From Pseudonocardia broussonetiae (lineage in GTDB: Bacteria; Actinomycetota; Actinomycetes; Mycobacteriales; Pseudonocardiaceae), in NCBI RefSeq assembly GCF_013155125.1, contig NZ_CP053564.1, positions 1,061,501 to 1,125,500 on the forward strand: 64,000 nt of DNA, read 5' to 3'. Every line of letters begins with the position of its first letter. The stretch's first letter is position 1. A model generated the notes under the pieces. It was not told where the DNA came from, did not search any database, and was given only the letters and a program-made list of their open reading frames with translations. Both the position numbers and the translations under genes were made by a program. Below are positions 23,051 through 30,993 of the stretch, piece after piece.

Positions 23051-24148
23051 TCAGCGACGGGCCGCCTCCAGCACCGGGCGCACCACCCGCTCGACCGTGG
23101 CGAAGTCCATCCCCATGACGTTCCGGGTGACGGCGACGGCCGTGCCGCTGTCGGGGTCGGCGCCCGCCCAGCTCCCCCCGGCTCCGGCCATCCCGAACAC
23201 CCGCGAAGCCTCGTCCCACGGCAGACCCAGGGCGAACCCGAGGGCCCACCGGCTCTCGTCGCCGCCGTAGACCTGGTCGGGCCCCGACGACGACTGCACC
23301 GTCGCCACCGCGCGCCGCTCCGGCGACACGAGACGCACCCCGTCGACGTCGCCGAGCCAGCCCGCGTACAGCCGCGCCAGCGCCCGCGCGGTGACCTTCG
23401 CCCCGGCCGGGATGTCGGCGGCCAGCACGCGTGGGTCGCTGCCGAACGCGGCGTTCGGGAGCACCGCCAGTGGCGCGGCGCGGAACATCGGGAGGTCGTC
23501 GGGGAACTGCGAGAAGTCGACGTCGGACGGCGCGTCCTCCAGCACCGCGAGGTCGACGTCCTCCCCCTCCGGGATGCCGAACCGGATCTCGCCGGGGAGG
23601 CCGAGCACGGCGGTGAGGTCGTCGAGGGCCTCGGCGAGCGGGCGGCCGGTGACCCGCCGGACGATCTCGCCGCACAGGTGGCCGAACGTGTAGGCGTGGT
23701 AGCCGACCCGCGTCCCGGGCTCCCACCACGGCTCCGCGTCCTCGAGCGCGCGGACCATCGCGTCCCAGTCGCACACGTCGTCGACGGTCACGCCGGCCGG
23801 CAGCCCGGGCACGCCCGCGCTGTGGTCGAGGACCTGGCGCACGGTGATCGCGCCCTTGCCGTGGCGGGCGAACTCCGGCCACACCTGCGCGACGCGCGTG
23901 TCGTCGGCGAGCTCCCCGGCGTCGATCAGGCGGTGCACGAGCGTCGCCGTGGCGGCCTTGCCGATCGACCAGTTGGAGAACAGCGTCGACGGCGCCACCG
24001 GGCGTCCGGTGGCCGGGTCGGCGGTCCCCGCCGCCACGTCGACGACCCGCTGCCCGTCGACGTACGCCGCCACCTGCACGCCGCGCTCGGCGCCGGTGGC
24101 GATGAGCTCGTCGACGATCCCCGCCACCACGTCCTGGATGTCAGCCAT
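23051..24148 (-). CDS. serine beta-lactamase-family esterase (EstB-like)
   Basis: This 365-residue protein of the class C beta-lactamase/DD-peptidase fold has the SxxK motif SIGK (S61, K64) in LFSNWSIGKAAT, the tyrosine motif in GYHAYTFGHLCGEI near residue 155, and late GMAGAGGSW replacing KTG, as in EstB-type esterases. There is no signal peptide, which argues for a cytoplasmic esterase rather than a cell-wall enzyme. HSAGVPGLP and WWEPGTRVGYHAYTFG are family hallmarks. It is convergent with the phosphatase gene (five-base gap) and follows the SMP-30 gene on the same strand after 30 bases. Confidence 0.88.
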   Translation of the reverse strand: MADIQDVVAGIVDELIATGAERGVQVAAYVDGQRVVDVAAGTADPATGRPVAPSTLFSNWSIGKAATATLVHRLIDAGELADDTRVAQVWPEFARHGKGAITVRQVLDHSAGVPGLPAGVTVDDVCDWDAMVRALEDAEPWWEPGTRVGYHAYTFGHLCGEIVRRVTGRPLAEALDDLTAVLGLPGEIRFGIPEGEDVDLAVLEDAPSDVDFSQFPDDLPMFRAAPLAVLPNAAFGSDPRVLAADIPAGAKVTARALARLYAGWLGDVDGVRLVSPERRAVATVQSSSGPDQVYGGDESRWALGFALGLPWDEASRVFGMAGAGGSWAGADPDSGTAVAVTRNVMGMDFATVERVVRPVLEAARR

Positions 24149-24178
24149 GCGGGTACGGACCGGCCCCGCGCCGGGAAC

Positions 24179-25069
24179 TCATCGCGCCGGCCAGCCCACC
24201 CCCGGTGCCGGGGCCGCGGCGACGCGCACCTGCCCCGTCCGCGGGCCGCCCCAGGGGTCGAGGTGGTTCCACACGGCCTCCATGACGAACAGGGTGCGGC
24301 CGTCGTCGCCGCCGAGCATGAGGGCGAACGCGCTGCGGTCGAGCGGGATGCGGTCCAGGACCTCGCCGCCCTCGGCGACGCGGACGCAGTCCTTGTCGTC
24401 CTCGGCGCGGCCGAAGGAGGCGGCGGAGGTCCAGACGGCGCCGTCGGCGTCGATGCAGATGCCGTCGGGGGTGACGCCGTCGGCCCAGACGCGGCGGTTC
24501 CCCAGGCTGCCGTCGTCGGCGATGTCGAAGGCCAGCAGCGTGTTCGCGAAGGAGTCGGCGACGATGAGCGTGGCCCCGTCGGGCGTCACGGCCATGCCGT
24601 TGCCGAACTGGATGCCGTCGGCCACCTGCCGCACCGCGCCGTCCGGGGTGACCAGGGCGATCACGCCGGGCACGAACTCGGCGGTGCCGGCGAAGAAGCC
24701 GAGGAGGTCGAAGTCGGAGCCGTTGACGTAGACGTTGCCCCGGCCGTCGACGACGAGCTCGTTCCAGCGCGACGCGATCCCGCTCAGGTCGGCGTGGACG
24801 ACGATCTCCCCGTCGTCCTCGCGGCGCAGGAGCAGCCCGGGACGGCCCTTGGCGACGAGCAGCATCCGGCCGTCGGGCAGCCAGTCGACCGAGTGCGGGC
24901 CGAGGTCGTGGTCGGCGAGCACGACCTCCGCGGTGCCGTCGAGGTCGACGGCGACGATCTCGTCGGCGCCCCAGTGGCAGAACCAGAGGCGGCCGTCGTG
25001 CCAGCGGGGGGACTCGCCGATCACGAGGTCGGCGAGCAGGACGCGGGTGGTGGTGGCGGTGTCGGTCAT
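24179..25069 (-). CDS. SMP-30/gluconolactonase-like six-bladed beta-propeller
   Basis: These calcium- or zinc-dependent lactonases open sugar lactones. This 296-residue member shows the metal ligands of the propeller: Glu in LVIGESPRWHDG, Asn in SRWNELVVDGRGNVYV, Asn in QFGNGMAVTPDG and Asp in ADGVTPDGICIDADG. WHDGRLWFCHWGADEI and the repeated DG turns mark the blades. ATG 25069 is chosen since GGAGGG precedes it; the GTG at 25078 is an alternative and spacing is poor for both. It is co-directional with the EstB-like gene and may form a two-gene unit with it. A CRP-like palindrome lies about 46 bases upstream. Confidence 0.88.
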   Translation of the reverse strand: MTDTATTTRVLLADLVIGESPRWHDGRLWFCHWGADEIVAVDLDGTAEVVLADHDLGPHSVDWLPDGRMLLVAKGRPGLLLRREDDGEIVVHADLSGIASRWNELVVDGRGNVYVNGSDFDLLGFFAGTAEFVPGVIALVTPDGAVRQVADGIQFGNGMAVTPDGATLIVADSFANTLLAFDIADDGSLGNRRVWADGVTPDGICIDADGAVWTSAASFGRAEDDKDCVRVAEGGEVLDRIPLDRSAFALMLGGDDGRTLFVMEAVWNHLDPWGGPRTGQVRVAAAPAPGVGWPAR

Positions 25070-25114
25070 GCCCTCCACACGCCGCGCCCCGGGCGATCTC
25101 GACCCCGCATTAGA

Positions 25115-25128
25115 GTGATCTGCGTCAC
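25115..25128. promoter_or_regulatory. CRP/FNR-type binding-site match
   Basis: GTGATCTGCGTCAC, with A on each side, fits the GTGA-N6-TCAC pattern bound by CRP-family regulators such as actinobacterial Crp/GlxR. It lies in the 105-base divergent gap between the SMP-30 gene and the DUF6194 gene. One match in GC-rich DNA is weak evidence. Confidence 0.35.
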
Positions 25129-25174
25129 ACCGGTGGCCGCAGATCCGCGGGTCCCGGCCCTACCGTTCCCCGCC

Positions 25175-25606
25175 ATGGACATCGCCTCGATCCGGCAGCA
25201 CATCGTCGACACCCACCCCGGCACCAGCGTCCTCGAGGCGCACGGCGACCTGTACTTCGTCCACGATCCCGCCCGCGACCTCCCGCCCGAGCGGCAGCTG
25301 CCGTGGGCCACGATCGTGACCTCCGACGCCCACGACACGGCCTCCCGCCTCGACCGGCCCGGCGTCTTCCGCCTGAACCTCGGCCTGCCCAAGGCGCTGT
25401 TCGCGGACCTGTGGCCGGACGACGCCGAGCACGACCCCACCGCCCTCGACGTGCTGGTGCCGCACCCCGTCTACGGCCCGATGCACTGGGTGGCGGTGCT
25501 GAACCCGGACACGACCTGGCCGGCGGTCCGCGACCTGCTCGCCCACGCCCACGCCCTGGCCGAGCGGAAGTACGCCAACGCGTCGCGGCGGCGGGACGGG
25601 GCGTGA
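25175..25606 (+). CDS. DUF6194-family protein
   Basis: This 143-residue protein resembles the actinobacterial DUF6194 family: ATIVTSDAHDTASRLDRPGVFRLNL, then DPTALDVLVPHPVYGPMHWVAVLNP and a C-terminal helix LLAHAHALAERKYA. The function of the family is unknown. The conserved surface (TxDxxDxxSRLDRPG and HPVYG) suggests ligand or nucleic-acid binding, but nothing more can be said. ATG 25175 is supported by the start of similarity (MDIASIRQHI). The long in-frame extension upstream is antisense to the SMP-30 and EstB genes and is rejected. The codon use matches that of its neighbours. Confidence 0.78.
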   Translation: MDIASIRQHIVDTHPGTSVLEAHGDLYFVHDPARDLPPERQLPWATIVTSDAHDTASRLDRPGVFRLNLGLPKALFADLWPDDAEHDPTALDVLVPHPVYGPMHWVAVLNPDTTWPAVRDLLAHAHALAERKYANASRRRDGA

Positions 25607-25741
25607 GGCGTCAGCGGTACACCATGGCTGTTCTCCGGCCGCCGAACCACCGTGGTGTGCCACTCACGCGCCTCGCGCCGTGACCCGTCTCACTCTGAGA
25701 CCCGACGCTTATCCGCGGCCCCGCGTTGGCACCCGCGGGAC

Positions 25742-25897
25742 ATGACCCAGAGCGTGAACGACGCACCCGACCCCGACAGCGACGAGTTCCTGCAGGAGCA
25801 GAACACGGTCGACAAGCTCAGCCCGCCGGACACCTCCGCCGACGCCCCGGCCACGAACCCCGAGGCGATCGACACCGACCCGACGTCGGCCGACTAG
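25742..25897 (+). CDS. small acidic hypothetical protein
   Basis: A 51-residue frame from ATG 25742 encodes a strongly acidic, Pro/Asp/Ser/Thr-rich peptide (MTQSVNDAPDPDSDEFLQEQ at the start, ending DPTSAD) with no Cys, no membrane segment and predicted disorder. The codon bias (third-position G/C) is normal. GCGGGA is a poor ribosome binding site just before the ATG. Its last four bases overlap the stop of the convergent hydrolase. No family was recognised. It could be a real small protein or a chance frame in the 287-base gap between DUF6194 and the hydrolase. Confidence 0.5.
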   Translation: MTQSVNDAPDPDSDEFLQEQNTVDKLSPPDTSADAPATNPEAIDTDPTSAD

Positions 25898-26784
25898 AGC
25901 TCGAGCGCCCCGGCCAGGGCCCGCACCTGCGCCCTCCGGAAATCCCGCGACACCGCCGCCCGCGGCTCGATCCCGTCGAAACCGTGGTACGCGCCGGGGA
26001 AGACCTCCACCTCGCACGCCACGCCCGCCCCGCGCAGCCGCTGCGCGTAGGCGAGGTCCTCGTCGTGGAACAGGTCCAGGTCGCCGAGCCCGATCCACGC
26101 GGGCGGCAGGCCCGCGAGGTCCTCGTGGCGGGCGGGCGCGGCGAGCCCCGAGACGGCGCCGCCGAGGTAGGCCGCCCACCCGAAGCGGTTGGCGCGCTGG
26201 TCCCACACCCGGAAGGCGCTCTCGTCGACGTCGGTGCGCAGCGTCGTCCGGTCGTCGAGCATCGGGTAGGACAGCAGCTGGAACACCGGCGCCACCTCGC
26301 CGCGCTCGCGGGCCAGCAGCGCGAGCCCGGCGGCCAGGCCGCCGCCCGCGCTGGCGCCGCCGACCGCGATCCGGGCCCGGTCGACGCCGGGCAGCCCGGC
26401 GAGCGCGACCAGCCCGGCGTGGCAGTCCTCCAGCGGCACCGGGAACGGGTGCTCCGGGCTGAGCCGGTACTCCACCGACGCGACGACGACCTGCAGCTCC
26501 TCGCTCAGCGTCCGGCACAGGCCGTCGTCCTGCGCGGCGGTCCCGATCACGAAGCCGCCGCCGTGGACCCACAGCAGCGCGGCGCCGGTGGGCGAGGCCG
26601 GGCGGAACACCCGCAGCGACACGTCCGCGCCGGCCGCCACGACCTCGACCCCCTTCCCGGAGCCGGGGATCCGCCCGGCCAGGCCGGACAGGAACCGCAC
26701 GGGCCGCAGCGTGCGCGGGCCGACGGCGCGGCGGGGCAGCCACCGGGCGAGGGTCAGGCTGGGGTGGAACGGCGAGTCCGGCAC
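25894..26784 (-). CDS. alpha/beta-hydrolase, hormone-sensitive-lipase (HSL) family esterase
   Basis: This 296-residue esterase of family IV shows the oxyanion motif HGGGFVIG near residue 76, VEYRLSPEHPFPVPLEDC, nucleophile elbow GGASAGGGLAAG near 143, acid region LGDLDLFHDE near 236 and catalytic His in YHGFDGIEP near 267. The order and spacing are those of bacterial HSL enzymes, which cleave short-chain acyl esters, usually in the cytoplasm. There is no signal peptide. It is divergent from the AraC regulator, with 82 bases between the two start codons, a common arrangement in which the regulator controls the hydrolase. Confidence 0.9.
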   Translation of the reverse strand: MPDSPFHPSLTLARWLPRRAVGPRTLRPVRFLSGLAGRIPGSGKGVEVVAAGADVSLRVFRPASPTGAALLWVHGGGFVIGTAAQDDGLCRTLSEELQVVVASVEYRLSPEHPFPVPLEDCHAGLVALAGLPGVDRARIAVGGASAGGGLAAGLALLARERGEVAPVFQLLSYPMLDDRTTLRTDVDESAFRVWDQRANRFGWAAYLGGAVSGLAAPARHEDLAGLPPAWIGLGDLDLFHDEDLAYAQRLRGAGVACEVEVFPGAYHGFDGIEPRAAVSRDFRRAQVRALAGALEL

Positions 26785-26866
26785 CGGCGGATCGTCGCAC
26801 CGACCGGCGTTGACCGGTGGCGGCGCCGGGTGGACGATCGGCCGAACCCGCGGAGGAGGTCGCCGG

Positions 26867-27823
26867 ATGGCTGTGTGGGACGTCGCCGCCCGGCCCGACC
26901 GGGAGCAGTTCGGCTACTGGCACGAGGTCATCTGCCAGGCCTTCGTCCCCCTGACGCCGAGCCGCGCCGAACGCGGCACCGGTTTCGCCGCGCGGGTGGA
27001 GACCCGCCCGCTGCACCGCGTCGTCCGCGCCAGCATCGCCTCCCAGCCGCAGCGGACGGCGCACGGCCCCGTCGACGTGGCCCGCACCGACGGCGCCTAC
27101 TACTTCGTGAACCTGCAGCTGGCGGGCCGGTGCGAGGCGCGGCAGGGGCGCACGACGTCGGTGGTCGAGCCCGGGCAGTTCACCGTCGTCGACACGACCG
27201 AGCCCTACTGGTTCGACTTCGACGGCCCCTGGCGGATGCTGTCCTACCGCCTCCCCCACGAGCTGCTCGACGCCCGGCCCGGGCTGCTGGCCCCGCACCT
27301 GGGCCGCAACCGCGACGCCACCGGCGCCGGCGGCGTCGTGACGGCGCTGCTGGCCGCGCTGTGGGACGTCGACGACACGACGCCGCCCGGCGCCCGCGCC
27401 GACCTCGAGCTCGCGCTCGCCTCGGCCGTCTCCGCCGCACTGGCCGGGAGTCCCGCGCCGCGGGAGCCGCTGCGCGAGGTGCTGCGCGCCGAGGTCCTGC
27501 GGTACGTGCGGGCCCGCCTGGGCGACCGGTCGCTGTCGGTCGCAACGGTGTGCCGGCGCTTCGCGGTCTCCCCGCGCACCCTGCACGCCGCGTTCGCCGA
27601 CGGCGGCGCGACGTTCGCCACGACCGTCCGCAGGCTGCGCCTGGAGCGCTGCGCCGCGCTGCTGGCCGATCCCGCCGTGACGGGCACGATCACCGAGGTC
27701 GCGGCGTCGGCCGGCTTCGACGACCCGGCGTCGTTCGCCCGCGCGTTCCGCCGGGAGTTCGGGTGCGCGCCCGGCGACGTGCGGCGCGGCGCACGAATCG
27801 CACGGGCACCGCGCACGATCTGA
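26867..27823 (+). CDS. AraC-family transcriptional regulator
   Basis: This 318-residue regulator has an N-terminal AraC_binding_2-type ligand domain (REQFGYWHEVICQAFVPL, DGAYYFVNLQLAGRCEARQG, PGQFTVVDTTEPYWFDF) and a C-terminal double helix-turn-helix (LSVATVCRRFAVSPRTLHAAF; TEVAASAGFDDPASFARAFRREFGCAPGDVR). The second helix-turn-helix carries the family signature FDDPASFARAFRREFG. GGAGGAGG lies about nine bases before ATG 26867. Proteins of this subgroup often control aromatic or aldehyde catabolism in actinobacteria. The effector is unknown. It sits between the divergent esterase and the acyl-CoA dehydrogenase 58 bases downstream, either of which may be its target. Confidence 0.92.
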   Translation: MAVWDVAARPDREQFGYWHEVICQAFVPLTPSRAERGTGFAARVETRPLHRVVRASIASQPQRTAHGPVDVARTDGAYYFVNLQLAGRCEARQGRTTSVVEPGQFTVVDTTEPYWFDFDGPWRMLSYRLPHELLDARPGLLAPHLGRNRDATGAGGVVTALLAALWDVDDTTPPGARADLELALASAVSAALAGSPAPREPLREVLRAEVLRYVRARLGDRSLSVATVCRRFAVSPRTLHAAFADGGATFATTVRRLRLERCAALLADPAVTGTITEVAASAGFDDPASFARAFRREFGCAPGDVRRGARIARAPRTI

Positions 27824-27881
27824 CGAGACCGGCCGCCCCGGTGCGGGCGACCCTGGCTGCTCCGCCGTCCCGAGGAGCCCG

Positions 27882-29117
27882 ATGTCCGTCTCGTTCTCGC
27901 TGTCGCCCGAGCAGGAGCAGCTGAAGAAGGCCGCACGCGCGTTCGCCGAGGCCCACCTGCGCGACCTCGCCGCCGCCGTCCGCGCCGAGCCCGACCCCGC
28001 CCGCCGGGCCGCGCTCGCCCGTCCCGCCTTCGAGCGCGCCGTCGAGGCCGGGTTCCTCAAGGGGTTCGTGCCCGTGCCGTTCGGCGGGGCCGCGACCGGC
28101 GGCGTGGACGCGGCCGTGCTCATCGAGGAGTGGGCCGCCCACAGCCCGGACTTCGTCATCTCGATGGCCGGCCCGCTGATCGCGCTCGCCCCGGTCTACC
28201 AGGTGGGCACGCCCGAGCAGATCCGCCGGTTCGTGGCCCCGTTCCTCGCCGACTCCGGCGCCCCTGTCGCGGCGATGGCGTACTCCGAGCCCGGCGGCAG
28301 CGCCAACTTCGACGCCCCCGCCCCCGCGGAGGGCACCCGGACCACCGCCGTCCACGACGGCGACGACTACGTGATCAACGGCCGCAAGGCGTGGGCCTCG
28401 CACCTGCCCGGCTGGGACGGCGACGGCCCCGACGTGATGACGATCGTCTGCCGCGCCCCGGGCGGGGTGTCGCTGGTGGTCGCCGAGCGGGAGCACCTCG
28501 CCGGGCGCATCGAGGTCGAGGAGGTCTACGACCTGCCCGGCCTGCGCGGCTGCCTCACCGCGCGGGTCCGCCTGGTCGACGTCCGCGTGCCCCGGGCCAA
28601 CCTGCTCGGCGAGGAGGGCCAGGGCGTGGCGCTGACCCGGAACGCGTTCGTCGGGAGCGGCGCCTCCATCGGCACGTTCGCCGTCGCGGCGATGCGCGAG
28701 GCCTTCGACGTCGCACACCGCTTCGCCACCACCGAGAAGCGCGGCGGCGCCGTCCCGATCATCGAGCACCAGTCCGTCGCCGACCTCCTGGCCGACGCCA
28801 AGAGCCGCATCGAGGCCGTCCGCCTGCTTTCCTGGCGCGCCCTGGACGCCGCACTGTCCGGGCACCCGTCGGGCCTGGAGTGGGCCCTGCACGCCAAGGT
28901 GCTCGGCTCCGAGACCGGCGTCGAGGTGATCACCAAGCTGATGGGGGTGGTCGGCGTCTCGGCCTACGACGAGCGGTTCCCGCTGGTCCGGTACCTGAAC
29001 GACGCGCTGGCCTACCCGGTGATCGAGGGCTCCAACACCGGGGTCCGGCGCCGGCAGCTGCAGGAGCTGCTGCGCGCCCCGGGCTACGACCCGCTGGCCG
29101 CCTCCGGGATGGGCTGA
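27882..29117 (+). CDS. acyl-CoA dehydrogenase-family flavoprotein
   Basis: This 411-residue enzyme has the three-part acyl-CoA dehydrogenase layout. The N-terminal helical domain is SPEQEQLKKAARAFAEAHL. The middle beta domain has AMAYSEPGGSANFDAP and DDYVINGRKAWASH, and the C-terminal helices have LADAKSRIEAVRLLSW and AYPVIEGSNTGVRRRQL. The Glu of VIEGSNTGVRR occupies the usual catalytic-base place. It oxidises an acyl-CoA at C2-C3 and passes electrons to ETF; chain length is unknown. No other beta-oxidation gene is next to it. Its last three residues and stop codon fall within a four-copy 15-bp tandem repeat, so the 3' end may be slippage-prone. Confidence 0.9.
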   Translation: MSVSFSLSPEQEQLKKAARAFAEAHLRDLAAAVRAEPDPARRAALARPAFERAVEAGFLKGFVPVPFGGAATGGVDAAVLIEEWAAHSPDFVISMAGPLIALAPVYQVGTPEQIRRFVAPFLADSGAPVAAMAYSEPGGSANFDAPAPAEGTRTTAVHDGDDYVINGRKAWASHLPGWDGDGPDVMTIVCRAPGGVSLVVAEREHLAGRIEVEEVYDLPGLRGCLTARVRLVDVRVPRANLLGEEGQGVALTRNAFVGSGASIGTFAVAAMREAFDVAHRFATTEKRGGAVPIIEHQSVADLLADAKSRIEAVRLLSWRALDAALSGHPSGLEWALHAKVLGSETGVEVITKLMGVVGVSAYDERFPLVRYLNDALAYPVIEGSNTGVRRRQLQELLRAPGYDPLAASGMG

Positions 29118-29165
29118 GCCGGGATGGGCTGAGCCGGGATGGGCTGAGCCGGGATGGGCTGAGCC
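29106..29165. repeat. four exact copies of a 15-bp repeat across a stop codon
   Basis: GGGATGGGCTGAGCC is repeated four times without change. The first copy holds the acyl-CoA dehydrogenase stop (TGA 29115-29117) and the others lie in the 3' untranslated region. The last copy plus the next ten bases forms a 7-bp hairpin GGCTGAG/CTCAGCC (29157-29175) with loop CCGGG, which may act as the terminator between the convergent genes and overlaps the stop codon of the ANTAR gene. Confidence 0.95.
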
Positions 29166-29169
29166 GGGC

Positions 29170-29874
29170 TCAGCCGCGCATCCGGCCGGTGTCGAGCAGC
29201 TGCTGGGCGACGTCGGCGATGCGGCGGCGGTCGTGGCGGGCGGCGCGGCGCAGCACGTCGAACGCGGCGACCGCGCCCACCCCGTCCCGGCCCATCAGGA
29301 ACCCCACCGCGCGCTCGATGACCACGCGGTAGTCCAGCGCGTACTGCAGCTGGGAGGCGAGCTCGTCGGCGCTGTGGGCCCGCAGCGCGGCGTGCATCGT
29401 CGCCTCGATGACGTCGGCGTAGCGCTGCAGCGCGGCGATCTCCGTGTCGTCCCAGACGCCGGGCTCGGAGCGGTAGACGTCGAGCGAGCCGACGACGATC
29501 CCGCTCAGGCGCACCGGCACGCCGAGCATCGCGCGCACCCCCAGCTCCTCGACGGCGGGCCGGTCGGCGGGCCACCGCTCGTCGGTGACCAGGTCCTCCG
29601 TCGCGACGACGCGGTTGTGCACGAACGTGTCGACGCACGGGCCCTGCCCGGTGTCGCTCTGGATCAGCTCCAGCTCGCGCCCCGGGCCGTCGCTCGCCGC
29701 GACGTAGCGCAGGGTGTTCTGCTCGTCGGCGACCATCAGGCCGCTCCCGGTGACGTCGAACAGGTCGACGCAGGCGGTGACGGTCTCCCGCAGCGCCTGC
29801 TCCAGCGCCTGGTCCCGCACCCCGCTGAGGCGGCGCAGGCTCGCACCCAGGGTCTCCGGGTCGATCTCCGGCAC
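29170..29874 (-). CDS. GAF-ANTAR RNA-binding antitermination regulator
   Basis: This 234-residue protein starts at the GTG at 29874 with GGAGGAGG upstream. The GAF domain spans about residues 20-165 (ACVDLFDVTGSGLMVADEQN, DTGQGPCVDTFVHNRVVATEDL, AMLGVPVRLSGIVVGSLDVY). The C-terminal ANTAR three-helix module (LQYALDYRVVIERAVGFLMG, then AFDVLRRAARHDRRRIADVA) binds tandem RNA hairpins to prevent termination. It is the last gene of a minus-strand run of STAS, GAF and GAF-ANTAR proteins. The signal sensed by the GAF domain is unknown. The frame extends upstream without a stop but only by reading through the next gene. Confidence 0.9.
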   Translation of the reverse strand: MPEIDPETLGASLRRLSGVRDQALEQALRETVTACVDLFDVTGSGLMVADEQNTLRYVAASDGPGRELELIQSDTGQGPCVDTFVHNRVVATEDLVTDERWPADRPAVEELGVRAMLGVPVRLSGIVVGSLDVYRSEPGVWDDTEIAALQRYADVIEATMHAALRAHSADELASQLQYALDYRVVIERAVGFLMGRDGVGAVAAFDVLRRAARHDRRRIADVAQQLLDTGRMRG

Positions 29875-29903
29875 GGTGGGCCTCCTCCCGGTACGACGGA
29901 CGG

Positions 29904-30416
29904 TCACGACGGGTCGACGGGCTCCGCGCGGGAGCGGCTCGCGAGGGCGGCCTGGCGCAGTACGGCCCCGACGGCGACGGCGTAGGCCTGCACGGCCCGC
30001 ACCTCGTCGTCGGTCCACGCCGAGGGCTCGATGCGCAGAGCGTTGAAGTTGCCGACCACGACACCGTCGACGAGGACCGGCACGGACAGTACTGCGCGCG
30101 CCGCGTGCGCGCCGTCCGCGTCGCGGAGCAGCTCCCACACCCGCGCGTAGTCGGGGGCCTCGGCGACGTCCGGGACGAGGACGGGACGGCCCAGCCGCAC
30201 CGCGTCGGTGCCCGGGCCGGCTCCGGCCTCGATCTGGGCGTCCTCGAGCGACCGGCCCGCCGCCCCGCTCGCGCCCAGCACGCGGAGCTCGTCGCCGTCG
30301 TCGAGCAGCATCACCCCGACGTCGTCGACCGCGAGGACCTCGACGGCCGCGTCGAGCACCGTCCCCATCCTCCGGGCCAGCTCGTCATCCGCCCGGCCCG
30401 GACTGCCGGTGTCCAT
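29904..30416 (-). CDS. stand-alone GAF-domain protein
   Basis: This 170-residue single GAF domain has MGTVLDAAVEVLAVDDVGVMLLDDGDELRVLGASG, then QIEAGAGPGTDAVRLGRPVLVPDVAEAPDY, AVLSVPVLVDGVVVGNFNALRIEPSAW and a C-terminal helix of YAVAVGAVLRQAAL. It resembles the GAF part of ANTAR proteins but has no ANTAR module, and the downstream gene supplies one. It overlaps the 3' end of the STAS gene by 32 bases and lies 29 bases before the ANTAR gene's ribosome binding site region, so the three are very likely co-transcribed. Ligand unknown. Confidence 0.85.
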   Translation of the reverse strand: MDTGSPGRADDELARRMGTVLDAAVEVLAVDDVGVMLLDDGDELRVLGASGAAGRSLEDAQIEAGAGPGTDAVRLGRPVLVPDVAEAPDYARVWELLRDADGAHAARAVLSVPVLVDGVVVGNFNALRIEPSAWTDDEVRAVQAYAVAVGAVLRQAALASRSRAEPVDPS

Positions 30417-30825
30417 CGTGCGGGGCTCCCCTCCGCCGTCGCGCGTCGTGCCCGTCGACGGGGGGCGTACCCGATCCCCGTCCGCCTACCGCGAGGACGG
30501 CGTCCTCCCGGTCGTGCAGCAGCGGGAGCCCGGGGAACCAGCGGGTGACGTGACGGGCGATCGCCGGGTTCAGCCCGGCCACGGCCCAGGTCCGGCCGCG
30601 GGCCGCGGCCGCCTCGACGGCCTCGGCCAGCACCTGCATCCCGTGCGCGGAGACGAACAGGTCGGTGACGTCGACCACCACGCGCTCGTAGCCCCGCGAC
30701 CGCACCAGCGACGCCAGGCACGCGGCCACCTCGTCCTGGGTCGCCAGGTCGATGTCGACCTGCAGGCGCACCACCTGCACCCCGGGCGCGGCTCCGACCG
30801 AGCGCACCCCGACTATCCCGTCCAC
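30385..30825 (-). CDS. STAS-domain protein (anti-sigma-factor-antagonist type)
   Basis: This protein of about 146 residues has a STAS fold: VVRLQVDIDLATQDEVAACLASLVRSRGYERVVVDVTDLFVSAHGMQVLAEAVEAAAARG, followed by WAVAGLNPAIARHVTRWFPGLPLLHDREDAVLAV. In the phosphorylatable position after DVTDL the sequence is FVSAHGMQVL, with Ser retained near residue 65. STAS antagonists release sigma factors from anti-sigma kinases when dephosphorylated. No RsbW-type kinase is adjacent. The GTG at 30825 with GGGGGT upstream is preferred to the frame's more distal start at 30864. The Arg/His/Gly-rich tail overlaps the GAF gene. Confidence 0.78.
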   Translation of the reverse strand: MDGIVGVRSVGAAPGVQVVRLQVDIDLATQDEVAACLASLVRSRGYERVVVDVTDLFVSAHGMQVLAEAVEAAAARGRTWAVAGLNPAIARHVTRWFPGLPLLHDREDAVLAVGGRGSGTPPVDGHDARRRRGAPHDGHRQSGPGG

Positions 30826-30993
30826 CGTCCGACCCCCGCATGCAGCACACGCACACCGGCGCACGCGGACACAGGGCGGGCGATCAGCGGTGCAACCCTA
30901 CCCGGTGCGGGGGCCGGCCCGCGACCACCCGTCGACCCTCGCGCCGGCACGCCGGGCACGACATGATCGGGACGACCCCCAGGAGGACACCCG

